Source: Pseudomonas sp. LS1212
GTDB lineage: Bacteria > Pseudomonadota > Gammaproteobacteria > Pseudomonadales > Pseudomonadaceae
Assembly: GCF_024741815.1 (NCBI RefSeq)
Contig: NZ_CP102951.1
Coordinates: 1,277,001 to 1,341,000, forward strand
Length of the DNA: 64,000 nt
Direction of reading: 5' to 3'
Within the stretch, counting starts at the first letter, position 1. Every line of letters starts with the position of its first letter. The position numbers and the translations under genes were made by a program. Of this stretch, positions 40,088 to 50,031 are shown one piece after another. The notes below the pieces were generated by a model. That model ran no database searches, was not told the DNA's origin, and saw only the letters and a program-made list of their open reading frames with translations.

Positions 40088-40828
40088 ATGTCCCAAGTCA
40101 ATATGCGCGATATGCTGAAGGCCGGTGTGCACTTCGGTCACCAAACCCGTTACTGGAATCCGAAAATGGGCAAGTACATTTTCGGCGCGCGTAACAAGAT
40201 TCACATCATCAACCTTGAAAAAACCCTGCCGATGTTCAACGAAGCCCTGACTTTCGTTGAGCGCCTGGCCCAGGGCAAAAACAAGATCCTGTTCGTCGGC
40301 ACCAAGCGTTCCGCTGGCAAGATCGTCGCTGAAGAAGCAGCACGTTGCGGCTCGCCGTACGTCGATCACCGCTGGTTGGGCGGCATGCTGACCAACTTCA
40401 AAACCATCCGTGCTTCGATCAAGCGTCTGCGCGACCTGGAAACCCAGGCCGAAGATGGCACCTTCGCCAAGCTGACCAAGAAAGAAGCCCTGATGCGCAC
40501 CCGTGATCTGGAAAAACTGGATCGCAGCCTGGGTGGTATCAAGGACATGGGCGGTCTGCCTGACGCGCTGTTCGTGATCGACGTTGACCACGAGCGCATC
40601 GCAATCACCGAAGCCAACAAGCTGGGCATCCCGGTCATCGGCGTTGTCGATACCAACAGCAGCCCGGAAGGCGTTGACTACATCATCCCAGGCAACGATG
40701 ACGCAATCCGCGCTATCCAGCTGTACATGGGTTCGATGGCTGACGCTGTTATCCGTGGCCGCAACTACGTCGCTGGCGGTACCGAAGAGTACATCCAGGA
40801 CGCTCCAGCTGCAGCGGTAGAAGGCTGA
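40088..40828 (+). CDS. rpsB: 30S ribosomal protein S2
   Basis: A 246-residue small-subunit protein needed for bS1 attachment. The opening MSQVNMRDMLKAGVHFGHQTRYWNP is the classic S2 start, and the family signatures RWLGGMLTNFKTI and DTNSSPEGVDYIIPGNDDA are present. An in-frame extension upstream runs through the leader and is not used. The structured leader before it and a terminator-like hairpin after it (40860-40885) suggest control of the ratio of S2 to EF-Ts. Confidence 0.97.
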   Translation: MSQVNMRDMLKAGVHFGHQTRYWNPKMGKYIFGARNKIHIINLEKTLPMFNEALTFVERLAQGKNKILFVGTKRSAGKIVAEEAARCGSPYVDHRWLGGMLTNFKTIRASIKRLRDLETQAEDGTFAKLTKKEALMRTRDLEKLDRSLGGIKDMGGLPDALFVIDVDHERIAITEANKLGIPVIGVVDTNSSPEGVDYIIPGNDDAIRAIQLYMGSMADAVIRGRNYVAGGTEEYIQDAPAAAVEG

Positions 40829-40859
40829 GTCATTAACGCCTGGCGTTGACTCAGTACGC

Positions 40860-40885
40860 AAAAAGGGGGCTTTGCCCCCTTTTTG
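40860..40885 (+). terminator. Rho-independent terminator between rpsB and tsf
   Basis: AAAAAGGGGGC-TTT-GCCCCCTTTTT is a perfect A-stem-T hairpin 31 bases after the rpsB stop. It probably reduces read-through from rpsB into tsf. Confidence 0.92.
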
Positions 40886-41019
40886 CCACCTCGAAATCCC
40901 TTTACCGGCGTAGTCATTGCATTCTTGTTTTTGCGCAGTAACTGGTAACGGGTTTCAAGAATTGATCGCCCGTAAGCATCGGGTGGAATGGTTAAAAACC
41001 TATCCAAGAGGAATTTGAA

Positions 41020-41892
41020 ATGGCAGAAATTACTGCAGCTTTGGTCAAGGAACTGCGCGAGCGTACTGGCGAAGGCATGATGGACTGCAAAAAGGCCCTC
41101 ACCAAGGCCGGCGGCGACATCGAAAAAGCCATTGATGACATGCGTGCCTCGGGCGCCATCAAAGCCGCCAAGAAAGCAGGCAACGTTGCGGCTGAAGGCG
41201 CTATCGCCCTTAAAGTCGCTGAAGACGGCAAATCTGCCGTGATCCTGGAAATCAACTCGCAGACCGACTTCCTGGCTCTGCAGGACGACTTCAAGAACTT
41301 CGTTGCTGCCAGCATCGAAAAAGCCTTCGCTGACAAGCTGACCGACGCAGCTCCGCTGATCGCCGCTCAAGAACCTGCTCGTGAAGCGCTGGTTGCCAAG
41401 GTTGGTGAGAACGTCAACATTCGTCGTCTGACTCGCGTTGAAGGCGACGTGGTTGATGGCTACCTGCACGGTAACAAGATCGGTGTTGTCGTTGCCCTCA
41501 AAGGCGGCAACGCCGAGCTGGCCAAAGACATCGCCATGCACGTGGCTGCCAGCAACCCTGAGTTCCTGCTGCCTTCGGAAGTCTCGGCTGAAGCCATCGA
41601 ACGCGAAAAAGGCGTGTTCCTGACCCTCAACGAAGACAAGATCAAGGGCAAGCCAGCCGACATCGTCGAGAAAATGGTTGCCGGTCGTATCAGCAAGTTC
41701 CTGGCTGAAGCCAGCCTGGTCGAGCAGGCGTTCGTCAAGAACCCTGAGATCAAGGTCGGTGAGCTGGCCAAGAAAGGCGGCGCTGAAATCGTTTCGTTCA
41801 CCTACTTCAAAGTGGGTGAGGGCATCGAGAAGCCAGTCGACAACTTCGCAGAAGAAGTTGCCGCACAAGTGGCTGCTGCCAGCAAGCAATAA
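41020..41892 (+). CDS. tsf: Elongation factor Ts
   Basis: A 290-residue guanine nucleotide exchange factor for EF-Tu. The start MAEITAALVKELRERTGEGMMDCKKAL and the EINSQTDFLA motif are diagnostic. AAGAGGA sits before the ATG. In this window it follows rpsB after a strong terminator-like hairpin, so it is expressed by partial read-through or from its own promoter in 40886-41019, which I could not fix. A hairpin terminator follows at 41917-41949. Confidence 0.97.
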   Translation: MAEITAALVKELRERTGEGMMDCKKALTKAGGDIEKAIDDMRASGAIKAAKKAGNVAAEGAIALKVAEDGKSAVILEINSQTDFLALQDDFKNFVAASIEKAFADKLTDAAPLIAAQEPAREALVAKVGENVNIRRLTRVEGDVVDGYLHGNKIGVVVALKGGNAELAKDIAMHVAASNPEFLLPSEVSAEAIEREKGVFLTLNEDKIKGKPADIVEKMVAGRISKFLAEASLVEQAFVKNPEIKVGELAKKGGAEIVSFTYFKVGEGIEKPVDNFAEEVAAQVAAASKQ

Positions 41893-41916
41893 GACGGATT
41901 AATCTCTGTCGCCCCG

Positions 41917-41949
41917 AAGAGGCTGCCCGCTCACGCGCGCAGCCTCTTT
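41917..41949 (+). terminator. Rho-independent terminator after tsf
   Basis: AAGAGGCTGC pairs with GCAGCCTCTT across a 12-base loop, followed by only one further T and then G. A weak but clear hairpin between tsf and pyrH. Confidence 0.7.
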
Positions 41950-42081
41950 GTCAAAGGGCAGGGGATCGAGGCTTACAAGGCCGGGACCCCATGGCGCAGT
42001 CGCTGCGCCACGCTAGAGTTAGCCCAGGCTGTAAACAGCCGGCTCAGAATTTTTTGAAAACGCCGCAGGAGAGAACTCGCA

Positions 42082-42825
42082 ATGGCTCAGCAGGTTAGTG
42101 GTCGTCAACCTCGCTATAAACGCATTTTGCTCAAACTTAGCGGCGAGGCCCTGATGGGCTCGGAAGAGTTCGGGATCGACCCGAAAGTACTGGATCGCAT
42201 GGCACTGGAAGTCGGTCAGTTGGTCGGCATCGGTGTCCAGGTAGGCCTGGTCATCGGCGGCGGCAACCTGTTCCGGGGTGCGGCCCTCAGCGCCGCAGGC
42301 ATGGATCGCGTCACCGGCGACCATATGGGTATGCTGGCAACCGTAATGAACGCCTTGGCCATGCGCGACGCGCTGGAGCGTTCGAATATCCCGGCTATCG
42401 TCATGTCGGCGATTTCCATGGTCGGCGTTACCGATCACTATGATCGTCGCAAGGGTATTCGCCACCTCAATTCCGGCGATGTGGTGATTTTCGCCGCCGG
42501 TACCGGCAACCCCTTCTTTACCACCGACTCGGCCGCTTGCCTGCGCGCCATCGAGATCGATGCCGACGTGGTCCTGAAGGCGACCAAGGTCGATGGCGTG
42601 TACACTGCCGATCCGTTCAAGGATCCGCATGCTGAGAAATTTGACCGTCTGACGTACGATGAAGTGCTCGATCGCAAACTCGGCGTGATGGACCTGACCG
42701 CTATCTGCCTGTGCCGCGATCACAAGATGCCGTTGCGTGTGTTTAACATGAATAAGCCTGGTGCTCTGCTGAACATCGTAGTGGGCGGCGCTGAAGGAAC
42801 TCTGATCGAGGAAGGCGAAGAATGA
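42082..42825 (+). CDS. pyrH: UMP kinase
   Basis: A 247-residue hexameric kinase of the amino-acid kinase fold that phosphorylates UMP to UDP, with allosteric control by GTP and UTP. The motifs ILLKLSGEALMG at the start, VIGGGNLFRG, and the FAAGTGNPFFTTDSAA segment mark PyrH. The stop overlaps the frr start by four bases (ATGA). It begins the long growth operon in this region and feeds the pyrimidine pool together with PyrG, also encoded here. Confidence 0.97.
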   Translation: MAQQVSGRQPRYKRILLKLSGEALMGSEEFGIDPKVLDRMALEVGQLVGIGVQVGLVIGGGNLFRGAALSAAGMDRVTGDHMGMLATVMNALAMRDALERSNIPAIVMSAISMVGVTDHYDRRKGIRHLNSGDVVIFAAGTGNPFFTTDSAACLRAIEIDADVVLKATKVDGVYTADPFKDPHAEKFDRLTYDEVLDRKLGVMDLTAICLCRDHKMPLRVFNMNKPGALLNIVVGGAEGTLIEEGEE

Positions 42826-43379
42826 TCAACGAAATCAAGAAAGACGCTCAAGAGCGCATGAGGAAGTCCCTGGAGTCCCTGGCGCATGCATTTGGCCGTA
42901 TTCGTACCGGCCAGGCTCACCCAAGCATTCTTGAGGGTGTGATGGTGCCGTATTACGGCGCCGATACACCCATCAAGCAGGTGGCTAACATCTCGGTCAA
43001 AGACGCCCGTACCCTGCAAGTCGTGGCGTTCGAGCGCAACATGCTGGGGGCCGTCGACAAGGCTATCCAGAGCGCCGGCCTGAACCTGAACCCGACAAAC
43101 CTGGGTGAGCTGCTGCTGATCAGCATGCCGGCCCTGACTGAAGAAACCCGCAAGGGCTTCACCAAGCAGGCCCGCGAAGCAGCCGAAGATGCTCGCGTAG
43201 CCGTGCGCAACATCCGTCGCGATGCGCTGGGTCAGTTCAAGGATCTGGTCAAAGAGAAAGAAGTCAGCGAAGACGAAGAGCGTCGCGCAGCTGACGACAT
43301 TCAGAAGCTGACCGACAAGTTCGTGGCCGAGATCGAGGCTGCTGTGAAGCAGAAAGAAGCGGACTTGATGGTCGTATAA
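42822..43379 (+). CDS. frr: Ribosome recycling factor
   Basis: A 185-residue factor that splits post-termination ribosomes together with EF-G. The family pattern is clear: N-terminal helix with ERMRKSLESLAHAFGRIRTG, the core PYYGADTPIKQVANISV, and the C-terminal helix DDIQKLTDKFVAEIEAAVKQKE. The start overlaps the pyrH stop (ATGA), suggesting coupling. The length is exactly that of the family. Confidence 0.97.
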   Translation: MINEIKKDAQERMRKSLESLAHAFGRIRTGQAHPSILEGVMVPYYGADTPIKQVANISVKDARTLQVVAFERNMLGAVDKAIQSAGLNLNPTNLGELLLISMPALTEETRKGFTKQAREAAEDARVAVRNIRRDALGQFKDLVKEKEVSEDEERRAADDIQKLTDKFVAEIEAAVKQKEADLMVV

Positions 43380-43395
43380 GGGTTTAGGCGCTTTC

Positions 43396-44151
43396 ATGGA
43401 AAAGACTAAGCAGGCTGTGCCGTCTACGGTACCGCGCCACGTCGCGATCATCATGGATGGGAATAATCGCTGGGCGAAGAAGCGCCTGCTGCCCGGCGTA
43501 GCCGGGCACAAGGCCGGCGTGGATGCGGTGCGCGCGGTCATCGAGGTGTGCGCCGACGCCAAGGTTGAGGTGCTCACGCTGTTCGCCTTCTCGAGCGAGA
43601 ACTGGCAGCGCCCGGCCGAAGAGGTCGGGGCCTTGATGGAGCTGTTCTTCTCGGCGCTGCGGCGTGAAGCCAAGCGCTTGAACGAGAACAATATCAGCCT
43701 GCGGATCATCGGTGATCGCTCGCGCTTCCATCCGGAATTGCAGACGGCCATGCGCGAGGCTGAAGCGCTGACGGCCGGCAACAAGGGCTTCATTCTGCAG
43801 ATCGCCGCCAATTACGGCGGTCAGTGGGATATCGCCCAGGCTGCCCAGCGGCTCGCCCGGGAAGTGCAGGCCGGTCATCTGAGGCCGGAAGACATTACCC
43901 CGGAGCTGCTGCAGACCTGTCTGGCAACCGGTGATCTGCCGTTGCCCGATCTGTGTATCCGCACCGGTGGCGAGCATCGCATCAGCAACTTCCTGCTGTG
44001 GCAGCTGGCCTATGCCGAGTTGTACTTCAGTGATCTGTACTGGCCGGACTTCAAACACGAGGCCATGCGCAAGGCGCTGGCCGATTTCGCTTCGCGTCAG
44101 CGTCGTTTCGGTAAAACGAGCGAACAGGTCGAATCTGGAGCTCGTGCTTAA
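43396..44151 (+). CDS. uppS: Undecaprenyl pyrophosphate synthase (cis-prenyltransferase)
   Basis: A 251-residue enzyme condensing FPP with eight IPP units into the C55 carrier for peptidoglycan and polysaccharides. The catalytic aspartate lies in IIMDGNNRWAKKR, and the conserved motifs LTLFAFSSENWQRP and DLCIRTGGEHRISNFLLWQ follow. The last base is shared with the ATG of cdsA. It is 16 bases after frr. Confidence 0.96.
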   Translation: MEKTKQAVPSTVPRHVAIIMDGNNRWAKKRLLPGVAGHKAGVDAVRAVIEVCADAKVEVLTLFAFSSENWQRPAEEVGALMELFFSALRREAKRLNENNISLRIIGDRSRFHPELQTAMREAEALTAGNKGFILQIAANYGGQWDIAQAAQRLAREVQAGHLRPEDITPELLQTCLATGDLPLPDLCIRTGGEHRISNFLLWQLAYAELYFSDLYWPDFKHEAMRKALADFASRQRRFGKTSEQVESGARA

Positions 44152-44966
44152 TGCTTAAACAACGAATCATCACCGCGTTGATTCTGCTGCCGATCGCCCT
44201 GGGCGGTTTTTTCCTTCTGGAAGGCGCAGGGTTTGCCCTGTTCATTGGTCTGGTGGTGAGTCTTGGCGCCTGGGAATGGGCGCGTCTGGCCGGATTCGAA
44301 GCGCAGTCGTATCGAGTCGGTTATGCCGGGATCGTCGCGGTTTCGCTGTTGCTGCTCTATCTGGTGCCTGGTCTGGCCCCCTGGATATTGGGCGCTTCGG
44401 TTCTCTGGTGGCTGTTGGCGACCTTTCTGGTGCTGACCTATCCAAAAACCAGTGAAAACTGGTCCAGCGCGGCCTGCAAGCTGCTGTTCGGCTTCCTGAT
44501 TCTGCTGCCGGCCTGGCAAGGGCTGGTGCTGCTCAAGCAATGGCCGCTGGGCAACTGGTTGATCCTGTCGGTGATGGTGCTGGTTTGGGCTGCCGATATT
44601 GGCGCCTATTTTTCCGGCAAGGCTTTCGGCAAGCGCAAGCTGGCGCCTCAGGTCAGCCCGGGCAAGAGCTGGGAAGGCCTGTATGGCGGGTTGCTGCTCA
44701 GCCTGATCATCACTACCGTGGTTGCCGTTTCCCGCGAGTGGACCGCTGGCGAGCTGATCCTGGGCTTGCTGGGTGCTGCCGTGGTTGTGTTGGTATCGGT
44801 GGTGGGTGATTTGACCGAAAGCATGTTCAAGCGCCGCTCGGGTATCAAGGACAGCAGCAATCTGCTGCCTGGCCATGGCGGGGTGCTTGATCGCATCGAT
44901 AGTCTGACGGCTGCCATTCCGGTATTCGCGGTGTTGCTGTGGGCTGCGAACTGGGGTGTGATGTGA
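44151..44966 (+). CDS. cdsA: Phosphatidate cytidylyltransferase CdsA
   Basis: A 271-residue inner-membrane protein with about seven to eight hydrophobic segments, making CDP-diacylglycerol from phosphatidic acid and CTP. The signature runs near the C-terminus: SMFKRRSGIKDSSNLLPGHGG with DRIDS close behind, and the metal-binding aspartates lie in WAADIGAYFSGKAFGKRK. Its stop overlaps the GTG start of dxr. CTP comes from PyrG, also in the window, and its substrate descends from PlsB activity. Confidence 0.95.
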   Translation: MLKQRIITALILLPIALGGFFLLEGAGFALFIGLVVSLGAWEWARLAGFEAQSYRVGYAGIVAVSLLLLYLVPGLAPWILGASVLWWLLATFLVLTYPKTSENWSSAACKLLFGFLILLPAWQGLVLLKQWPLGNWLILSVMVLVWAADIGAYFSGKAFGKRKLAPQVSPGKSWEGLYGGLLLSLIITTVVAVSREWTAGELILGLLGAAVVVLVSVVGDLTESMFKRRSGIKDSSNLLPGHGGVLDRIDSLTAAIPVFAVLLWAANWGVM

Positions 44967-46153
44967 GCCGCCCTCAACAGATCACCGTACTGGGTGCCAC
45001 CGGTTCCATTGGCCTGAGTACCCTGGACGTCATCGCCCGTCACCCCGATCGTTACCAGGTGTTCGCCCTGAGTGGCTACTCGCGCCTGAGCGAGCTGCTG
45101 GCGTTGTGCGTGCGCCATGCGCCGGCCTACGCCGTCGTGCCTCAAGCGGCTGCAGCGCAGGGTTTGCAGGCGGATTTGCGTGCGGCCGGTGTCCGCACTC
45201 AGGTGCTGGTGGGCGAAGAGGGGTTGTGTCAGGTCGCCGCTGCGCCCGAGGTCGACGCCGTGATGGCGGCGATCGTCGGTGCGGCGGGCTTGCGGCCAAC
45301 CCTGGCGGCCGTTGAAGCCGGCAAGAAAGTATTGTTGGCCAACAAAGAGGCGCTGGTGATGTCCGGCGCTCTGTTCATGCAGGCGGTTCGCCGCAGCGGT
45401 GCGGTATTGCTGCCGATCGACAGCGAGCACAATGCGATTTTCCAGTGTCTGCCAGGGGATTTCTCGCGCGGGCTGGGCAAGGTCGGTGTTCGGCGTATTC
45501 TGCTCACAGCCTCCGGTGGCCCCTTTCGGGAGACGCCGCTGGCCGAGCTGGCGGACGTTACGCCGGAACAGGCATGTGCCCATCCGAACTGGTCCATGGG
45601 TCGCAAGATCTCGGTCGACTCGGCGAGCATGATGAACAAGGGGCTGGAGCTGATCGAGGCCTGTTGGCTGTTCGATGCCCGGCCGTCCCAGATCGAAGTG
45701 GTGGTACACCCGCAAAGCGTGATTCATTCGCTGGTCGATTACGTCGATGGCTCGGTGCTGGCGCAGTTGGGCAACCCTGATATGCGTACACCGATCGCCC
45801 ATGCCCTGGCTTGGCCGGAACGGATCGACTCCGGCGTGGCTCCGCTGGATCTGTTCGCCATTGCCCGGCTGGATTTCCAGGCACCCGACGAGCAGCGTTT
45901 CCCGTGCCTGCGCCTGGCGCGCCAGGCAGCCGAGGCTGGCAACAATGCACCGGCAATGCTCAACGCCGCCAATGAGGTGGCCGTGTCGGCATTTCTCGAG
46001 CGGCGCATCCGCTATCCCGAGATCGCGAGTATTATCGAACACGTACTAAACCTTGAGCCGGTCGTCGCGGTCCAGGCGCTGGATGCGGTATTTGCCGCCG
46101 ATGCGAAGGCGCGCCAATTGGCAGAACTCTGGTTGCGTGATCACGGTCGATAG
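44963..46153 (+). CDS. dxr: 1-deoxy-D-xylulose 5-phosphate reductoisomerase
   Basis: A 396-residue NADPH- and metal-dependent enzyme of the MEP isoprenoid pathway (DXP to MEP). The NADPH motif GATGSIGLSTLDVI lies at the start, LLPIDSEHNAIFQ and the flap GPFRETPL follow, and ASMMNKGLELIEACWLF is the metal/substrate region. The start is GTG 44963, overlapping the cdsA stop (GTGA); this gives the standard length. Products feed IPP to UppS upstream. Confidence 0.96.
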   Translation: MSRPQQITVLGATGSIGLSTLDVIARHPDRYQVFALSGYSRLSELLALCVRHAPAYAVVPQAAAAQGLQADLRAAGVRTQVLVGEEGLCQVAAAPEVDAVMAAIVGAAGLRPTLAAVEAGKKVLLANKEALVMSGALFMQAVRRSGAVLLPIDSEHNAIFQCLPGDFSRGLGKVGVRRILLTASGGPFRETPLAELADVTPEQACAHPNWSMGRKISVDSASMMNKGLELIEACWLFDARPSQIEVVVHPQSVIHSLVDYVDGSVLAQLGNPDMRTPIAHALAWPERIDSGVAPLDLFAIARLDFQAPDEQRFPCLRLARQAAEAGNNAPAMLNAANEVAVSAFLERRIRYPEIASIIEHVLNLEPVVAVQALDAVFAADAKARQLAELWLRDHGR

Positions 46154-46210
46154 GGGCGTGTATGCCAGCGTTGCAGGCCCCGGCCCGGTAGAAGTTATTC
46201 GGAGAAAGAC

Positions 46211-47563
46211 ATGAGTGCGCTCTACATGATTATCGGCACCCTGGTGGCATTGGGTGTGCTGGTCACCTTTCACGAATTCGGTCACTTTTGGGTGGCGCGC
46301 CGGTGCGGCGTCAAGGTCCTGCGTTTTTCCGTGGGCTTCGGCACGCCCTTGCTGCGCTGGCGTGACCGTCAGGGTACGGAATATGTCGTGGCGGCAATTC
46401 CCCTGGGCGGCTACGTCAAGATGCTCGACGAGCGTGAGGGCGAAGTGCCGGCCGATCAGCTCGACCAGTCGTTCAACCGCAAGTCGGTGCGCCAGCGCAT
46501 TGCAATAGTGGCGGCCGGCCCTGTCGCCAACTTTCTGCTGGCCCTGGTGTTCTTCTGGGTGCTGGCCATGCTCGGCACTCAGCAGGTGCGTCCGGTCATC
46601 GGTGCGGTCGAAAGCGGCAGTATCGCGGCCGTTGCCGGGCTCAGTGCCGGTCAGGAAATTGTTTCGGTCGATGGCGAGCCGACGACGGGGTGGTCTGAGG
46701 TCAATCTGCAACTGATCCACCGTCTGGGCGAGAGTGGCTCGCTGCAAATTGTGGTTCGCGACGAGGGTTCGAGCGCAGAAGAGCCACGCGTGCTGGCCCT
46801 GAACAACTGGCTCAAGGGTGCTGACGAGCCGGATCCGATTCGCTCGCTGGGCATTCGCCCCTGGCGTCCGGCGCTGGCGCCGGTGCTTGCCGAACTGGAT
46901 CCGAAAGGCCCGGCAAAGGCCGCCGGGCTCAAGACCGGCGATCGGTTGCTGACCCTCGACGGCGTGGCCTTGACCGACTGGCAACAGGTGGTAGATACGG
47001 TTCGCGCGCATCCGGGCGGCAAGGTTGCCTTCAAGGTCGAGCGTGACGGTGCGCCGTTCGATGTTTCGCTGACCCTCGCCAGCCGTGGCGAAGGCAAGGC
47101 GGCAAGTGGCTATCTCGGGGCCGGGGTAAAAGCTGTCGAATGGCCATCAACCATGCTCCGCGAAGTGAGTTACGGGCCTGTCGCGGCCATCGGCGAAGGG
47201 TTCGAGCGGACCTGGACCATGAGTGTCCTGACCCTCGACTCACTGAAGAAAATGCTCTTCGGCGAGCTCTCGGTAAAAAACTTGAGCGGACCGATAACCA
47301 TTGCTAAAGTGGCGGGCGCTTCGGCCCAGTCCGGCGTGGGTGATTTTCTGAATTTCCTCGCCTACCTGAGCATTAGCCTGGGGGTTCTTAATTTGCTGCC
47401 CATTCCTGTATTGGATGGGGGGCATTTGCTGTTTTACCTGATCGAATGGGCGCGTGGTCGTCCCTTGTCGGATCGGGTGCAGGGTTGGGGGGTCCAGATC
47501 GGTATCAGTTTGGTAGTAGGGGTCATGCTGCTTGCCCTGATAAACGATTTGGGTCGACTGTAA
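46211..47563 (+). CDS. rseP: Site-2 intramembrane zinc protease RseP
   Basis: A 450-residue inner-membrane protease. The zinc motif HEFGH spans residues 21-25 in the first helix, and the third helix carries the LLPIPVLDGGH motif. Two PDZ domains lie between (about 115-300). It cleaves the anti-sigma factor after the DegS-type first cut (RseA, MucA in Pseudomonas), activating AlgU/sigma-E, and removes remnant signal peptides. GGAG lies nine bases before ATG 46211. bamA follows after a hairpin terminator. Confidence 0.95.
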   Translation: MSALYMIIGTLVALGVLVTFHEFGHFWVARRCGVKVLRFSVGFGTPLLRWRDRQGTEYVVAAIPLGGYVKMLDEREGEVPADQLDQSFNRKSVRQRIAIVAAGPVANFLLALVFFWVLAMLGTQQVRPVIGAVESGSIAAVAGLSAGQEIVSVDGEPTTGWSEVNLQLIHRLGESGSLQIVVRDEGSSAEEPRVLALNNWLKGADEPDPIRSLGIRPWRPALAPVLAELDPKGPAKAAGLKTGDRLLTLDGVALTDWQQVVDTVRAHPGGKVAFKVERDGAPFDVSLTLASRGEGKAASGYLGAGVKAVEWPSTMLREVSYGPVAAIGEGFERTWTMSVLTLDSLKKMLFGELSVKNLSGPITIAKVAGASAQSGVGDFLNFLAYLSISLGVLNLLPIPVLDGGHLLFYLIEWARGRPLSDRVQGWGVQIGISLVVGVMLLALINDLGRL

Positions 47564-47583
47564 AGCTTCGCTCAATTGCGAAC

Positions 47584-47612
47584 CTGCCGCATTTTGCGGC
47601 AGTTTGTTTATT
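47584..47612 (+). terminator. Rho-independent terminator between rseP and bamA
   Basis: CTGCCGCA-TTT-TGCGGCAG is a perfect 8-bp stem followed by TTTGTTTATT. It separates the rseP transcript from the bamA start 26 bases downstream, which therefore needs read-through or a nearby promoter overlapping it. Confidence 0.85.
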
Positions 47613-47637
47613 GCCAGTTGGAATAAGAAAGGACTTC

Positions 47638-49983
47638 ATGAAACGTCTGCTGCTAACTGCGGTTCTCGCCGTACTGATGATCGCTGAAGTTCACGCTGAG
47701 TCCTTCACCATCTCCGATATTCGCGTCAATGGCCTGCAACGGGTATCCGCCGGCAGTGTCTTTGGCGCCTTGCCATTGAACGTCGGGGATGAAGCGGATG
47801 ATCGACGCCTGGTGGATTCCACGCGTGCGTTGTTCAAAACCGGTTTCTTCCAGGATATCCAACTGAGTCGCGACGGCAACGTCCTGATCATTACTGTAGT
47901 CGAACGTCCTTCGGTCTCAAGTATTGAAATCGAAGGCAACAAGGCGATCACCACCGAAGACCTGATGAAAGGGCTGAAACAGTCCGGCCTGGCCGAAGGT
48001 GAAATCTTCCAGCGCGCCACCCTCGAAGGTGTTCGCAACGAGCTGCATCGCCAGTATGTCGCCCAGGGTCGCTACTCGGCCAGCGTGGATACCGAAGTGG
48101 TCCCGCAGCCGCGCAACCGTGTTGCGTTGAAGGTCAAGATCAACGAAGGCACCGTTGCGGCCATCCAGCACATCAACATTGTGGGCAACACCGTCTTCCC
48201 GGACGAAGACCTGATCGACCTGTTCGAACTCAAGACCAGCAACTGGCTGTCGTTCTTCAAGAACGACGACAAGTATGCGCGTGAAAAACTCTCCGGTGAC
48301 CTGGAGCGTCTGCGTTCCTACTACCTGGACCGCGGCTATATCAACATGGATATCGCCTCCACCCAGGTATCGATCACGCCAGACAAGAAAAACGTCTATA
48401 TCACGGTCAACGTCAACGAAGGCGAGAAGTACAGCGTTCGTGAAGTGAAGCTCTCCGGCGACCTGAAGGTCCCTGAAGACCAGATCCGCTCGCTGTTGCT
48501 GGTCCAGCCGGGCCAGGTATTCTCGCGCAAGGTCATGACCACCACCTCCGAGCTGATCACCCGTCGCCTGGGTAACGAAGGCTACACCTTCGCCAACGTC
48601 AACGGCGTGCCGCAGCCTCACGATGAAGACCACACCGTCGACATCACCTTCGTGGTCGATCCGGGCAAGCGCGCCTACGTGAACCGCATCAACTTCCGTG
48701 GCAACACCAAGACCGAAGACGAAGTGCTGCGTCGTGAAATGCGCCAGATGGAAGGTGGCTGGGCTTCGACCTACCTGATCGACCAGTCCAAGACCCGTCT
48801 GGAACGCCTGGGCTTCTTCAAGGAAGTGAACGTCGAGACCCCGGCCGTTCCGGGCACCGACGACCAGGTCGACGTGAACTACAGCGTTGAAGAGCAGGCA
48901 TCGGGTTCGATTACCGCCAGCGTCGGTTTCGCCCAGAGCGCCGGCCTGATCCTGGGTGGTTCGATCAGCCAGAACAACTTCCTCGGTACCGGTAACAAGG
49001 TATCGGTCGGCCTGACCCGCAGTGAATACCAGAGCCGCTACAACTTCGGCTTCGTGGACCCCTACTGGACTGCCGACGGCGTGAGCCTGGGTTACAACGC
49101 CTTCTACCGCACCACCGACTACGATGACCTCGACGTCGATGTGGCGAGCTACTCGGTGGACAGCCTGGGTGCAGGTGTCAACGTCGGTTACCCGATCAGC
49201 GAAACCTCGCGCCTGACCTTTGGTCTGACTGCTCAGCAGGACGAAATCAAGACCGGTGTCTTCACTGTTGACGAGATTTTCGACTTCGTTGAGCAGGAAG
49301 GCGACAAATACCTGAACTTCAAGGCATCGGCCGGTTGGTCCGAGTCGACCCTGAACAAGGGCGTACTGGCAACCCGCGGTCACTCGCAAAGCCTGGTGCT
49401 GGAAAGCACCACGCCGGGTAGCGACCTGTCCTTCTTCAAGCTCGACTACCGTGGCCAGCTGTTCCAGCCATTGAGCGAAAAGTACACCATGCGCCTGCAT
49501 ACCCAGTTGGGCTATGGTGATGGTTACGGTTCGACCTCGGGCCTGCCATTCTACGAAAACTACTTTGCCGGTGGTTTCAACTCGGTACGTGGCTTCAAGG
49601 ACAGCAGCCTTGGCCCGCGCAGTACGCCAAGTAAAGGCACCCGTCCGGGTACCCGGGAAGACCCGGACCAGGATCCGCTGCCGTTCGGTGGCAACGTGTT
49701 GATCCAAGGTGGTGCAGAGCTGTTGTTCCCGCTGCCGTTCGTCAAGGATCAGCGCTCGCTGCGTACCTCGGTATTCTGGGACGTGGGTAATGTATTCGAC
49801 ACCAACTGTGGCTCCAAGCCTTCGTGCGAAGACATCGGCGTGGGCGGCCTGGCAAGTTCCGTGGGTCTGGGCGTGACCTGGATCACGGCGCTGGGTCCAT
49901 TGAGCTTCAGCCTGGCGATGCCGGTCAAGAAACCGGACGACGCCGATACCCAGGTGTTCCAATTCTCTCTCGGTCAGACCTTC
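47638..49983 (+). CDS. bamA: Outer-membrane protein assembly factor BamA
   Basis: A 781-residue Omp85 protein, the core of the BAM complex that folds outer-membrane proteins. The signal peptide ends VHA (cleavage about residue 20). Five POTRA domains follow (about 22-430; FTISDIRVNGLQRVSAG begins the first), then the 16-strand barrel with the conserved loop motif GGFNSVRGFKDSSLGP and a C-terminus in LGQTF. An in-frame extension upstream to 47446 overlaps rseP and is not used. It precedes skp, whose product feeds it clients. (The frame including the stop ends at 49986.). Confidence 0.96.
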
Positions 49984-50031
49984 TAAGCGTCTGACCCTAG
50001 CTAACGACAACGGATTCTGTAGGAGTGCATC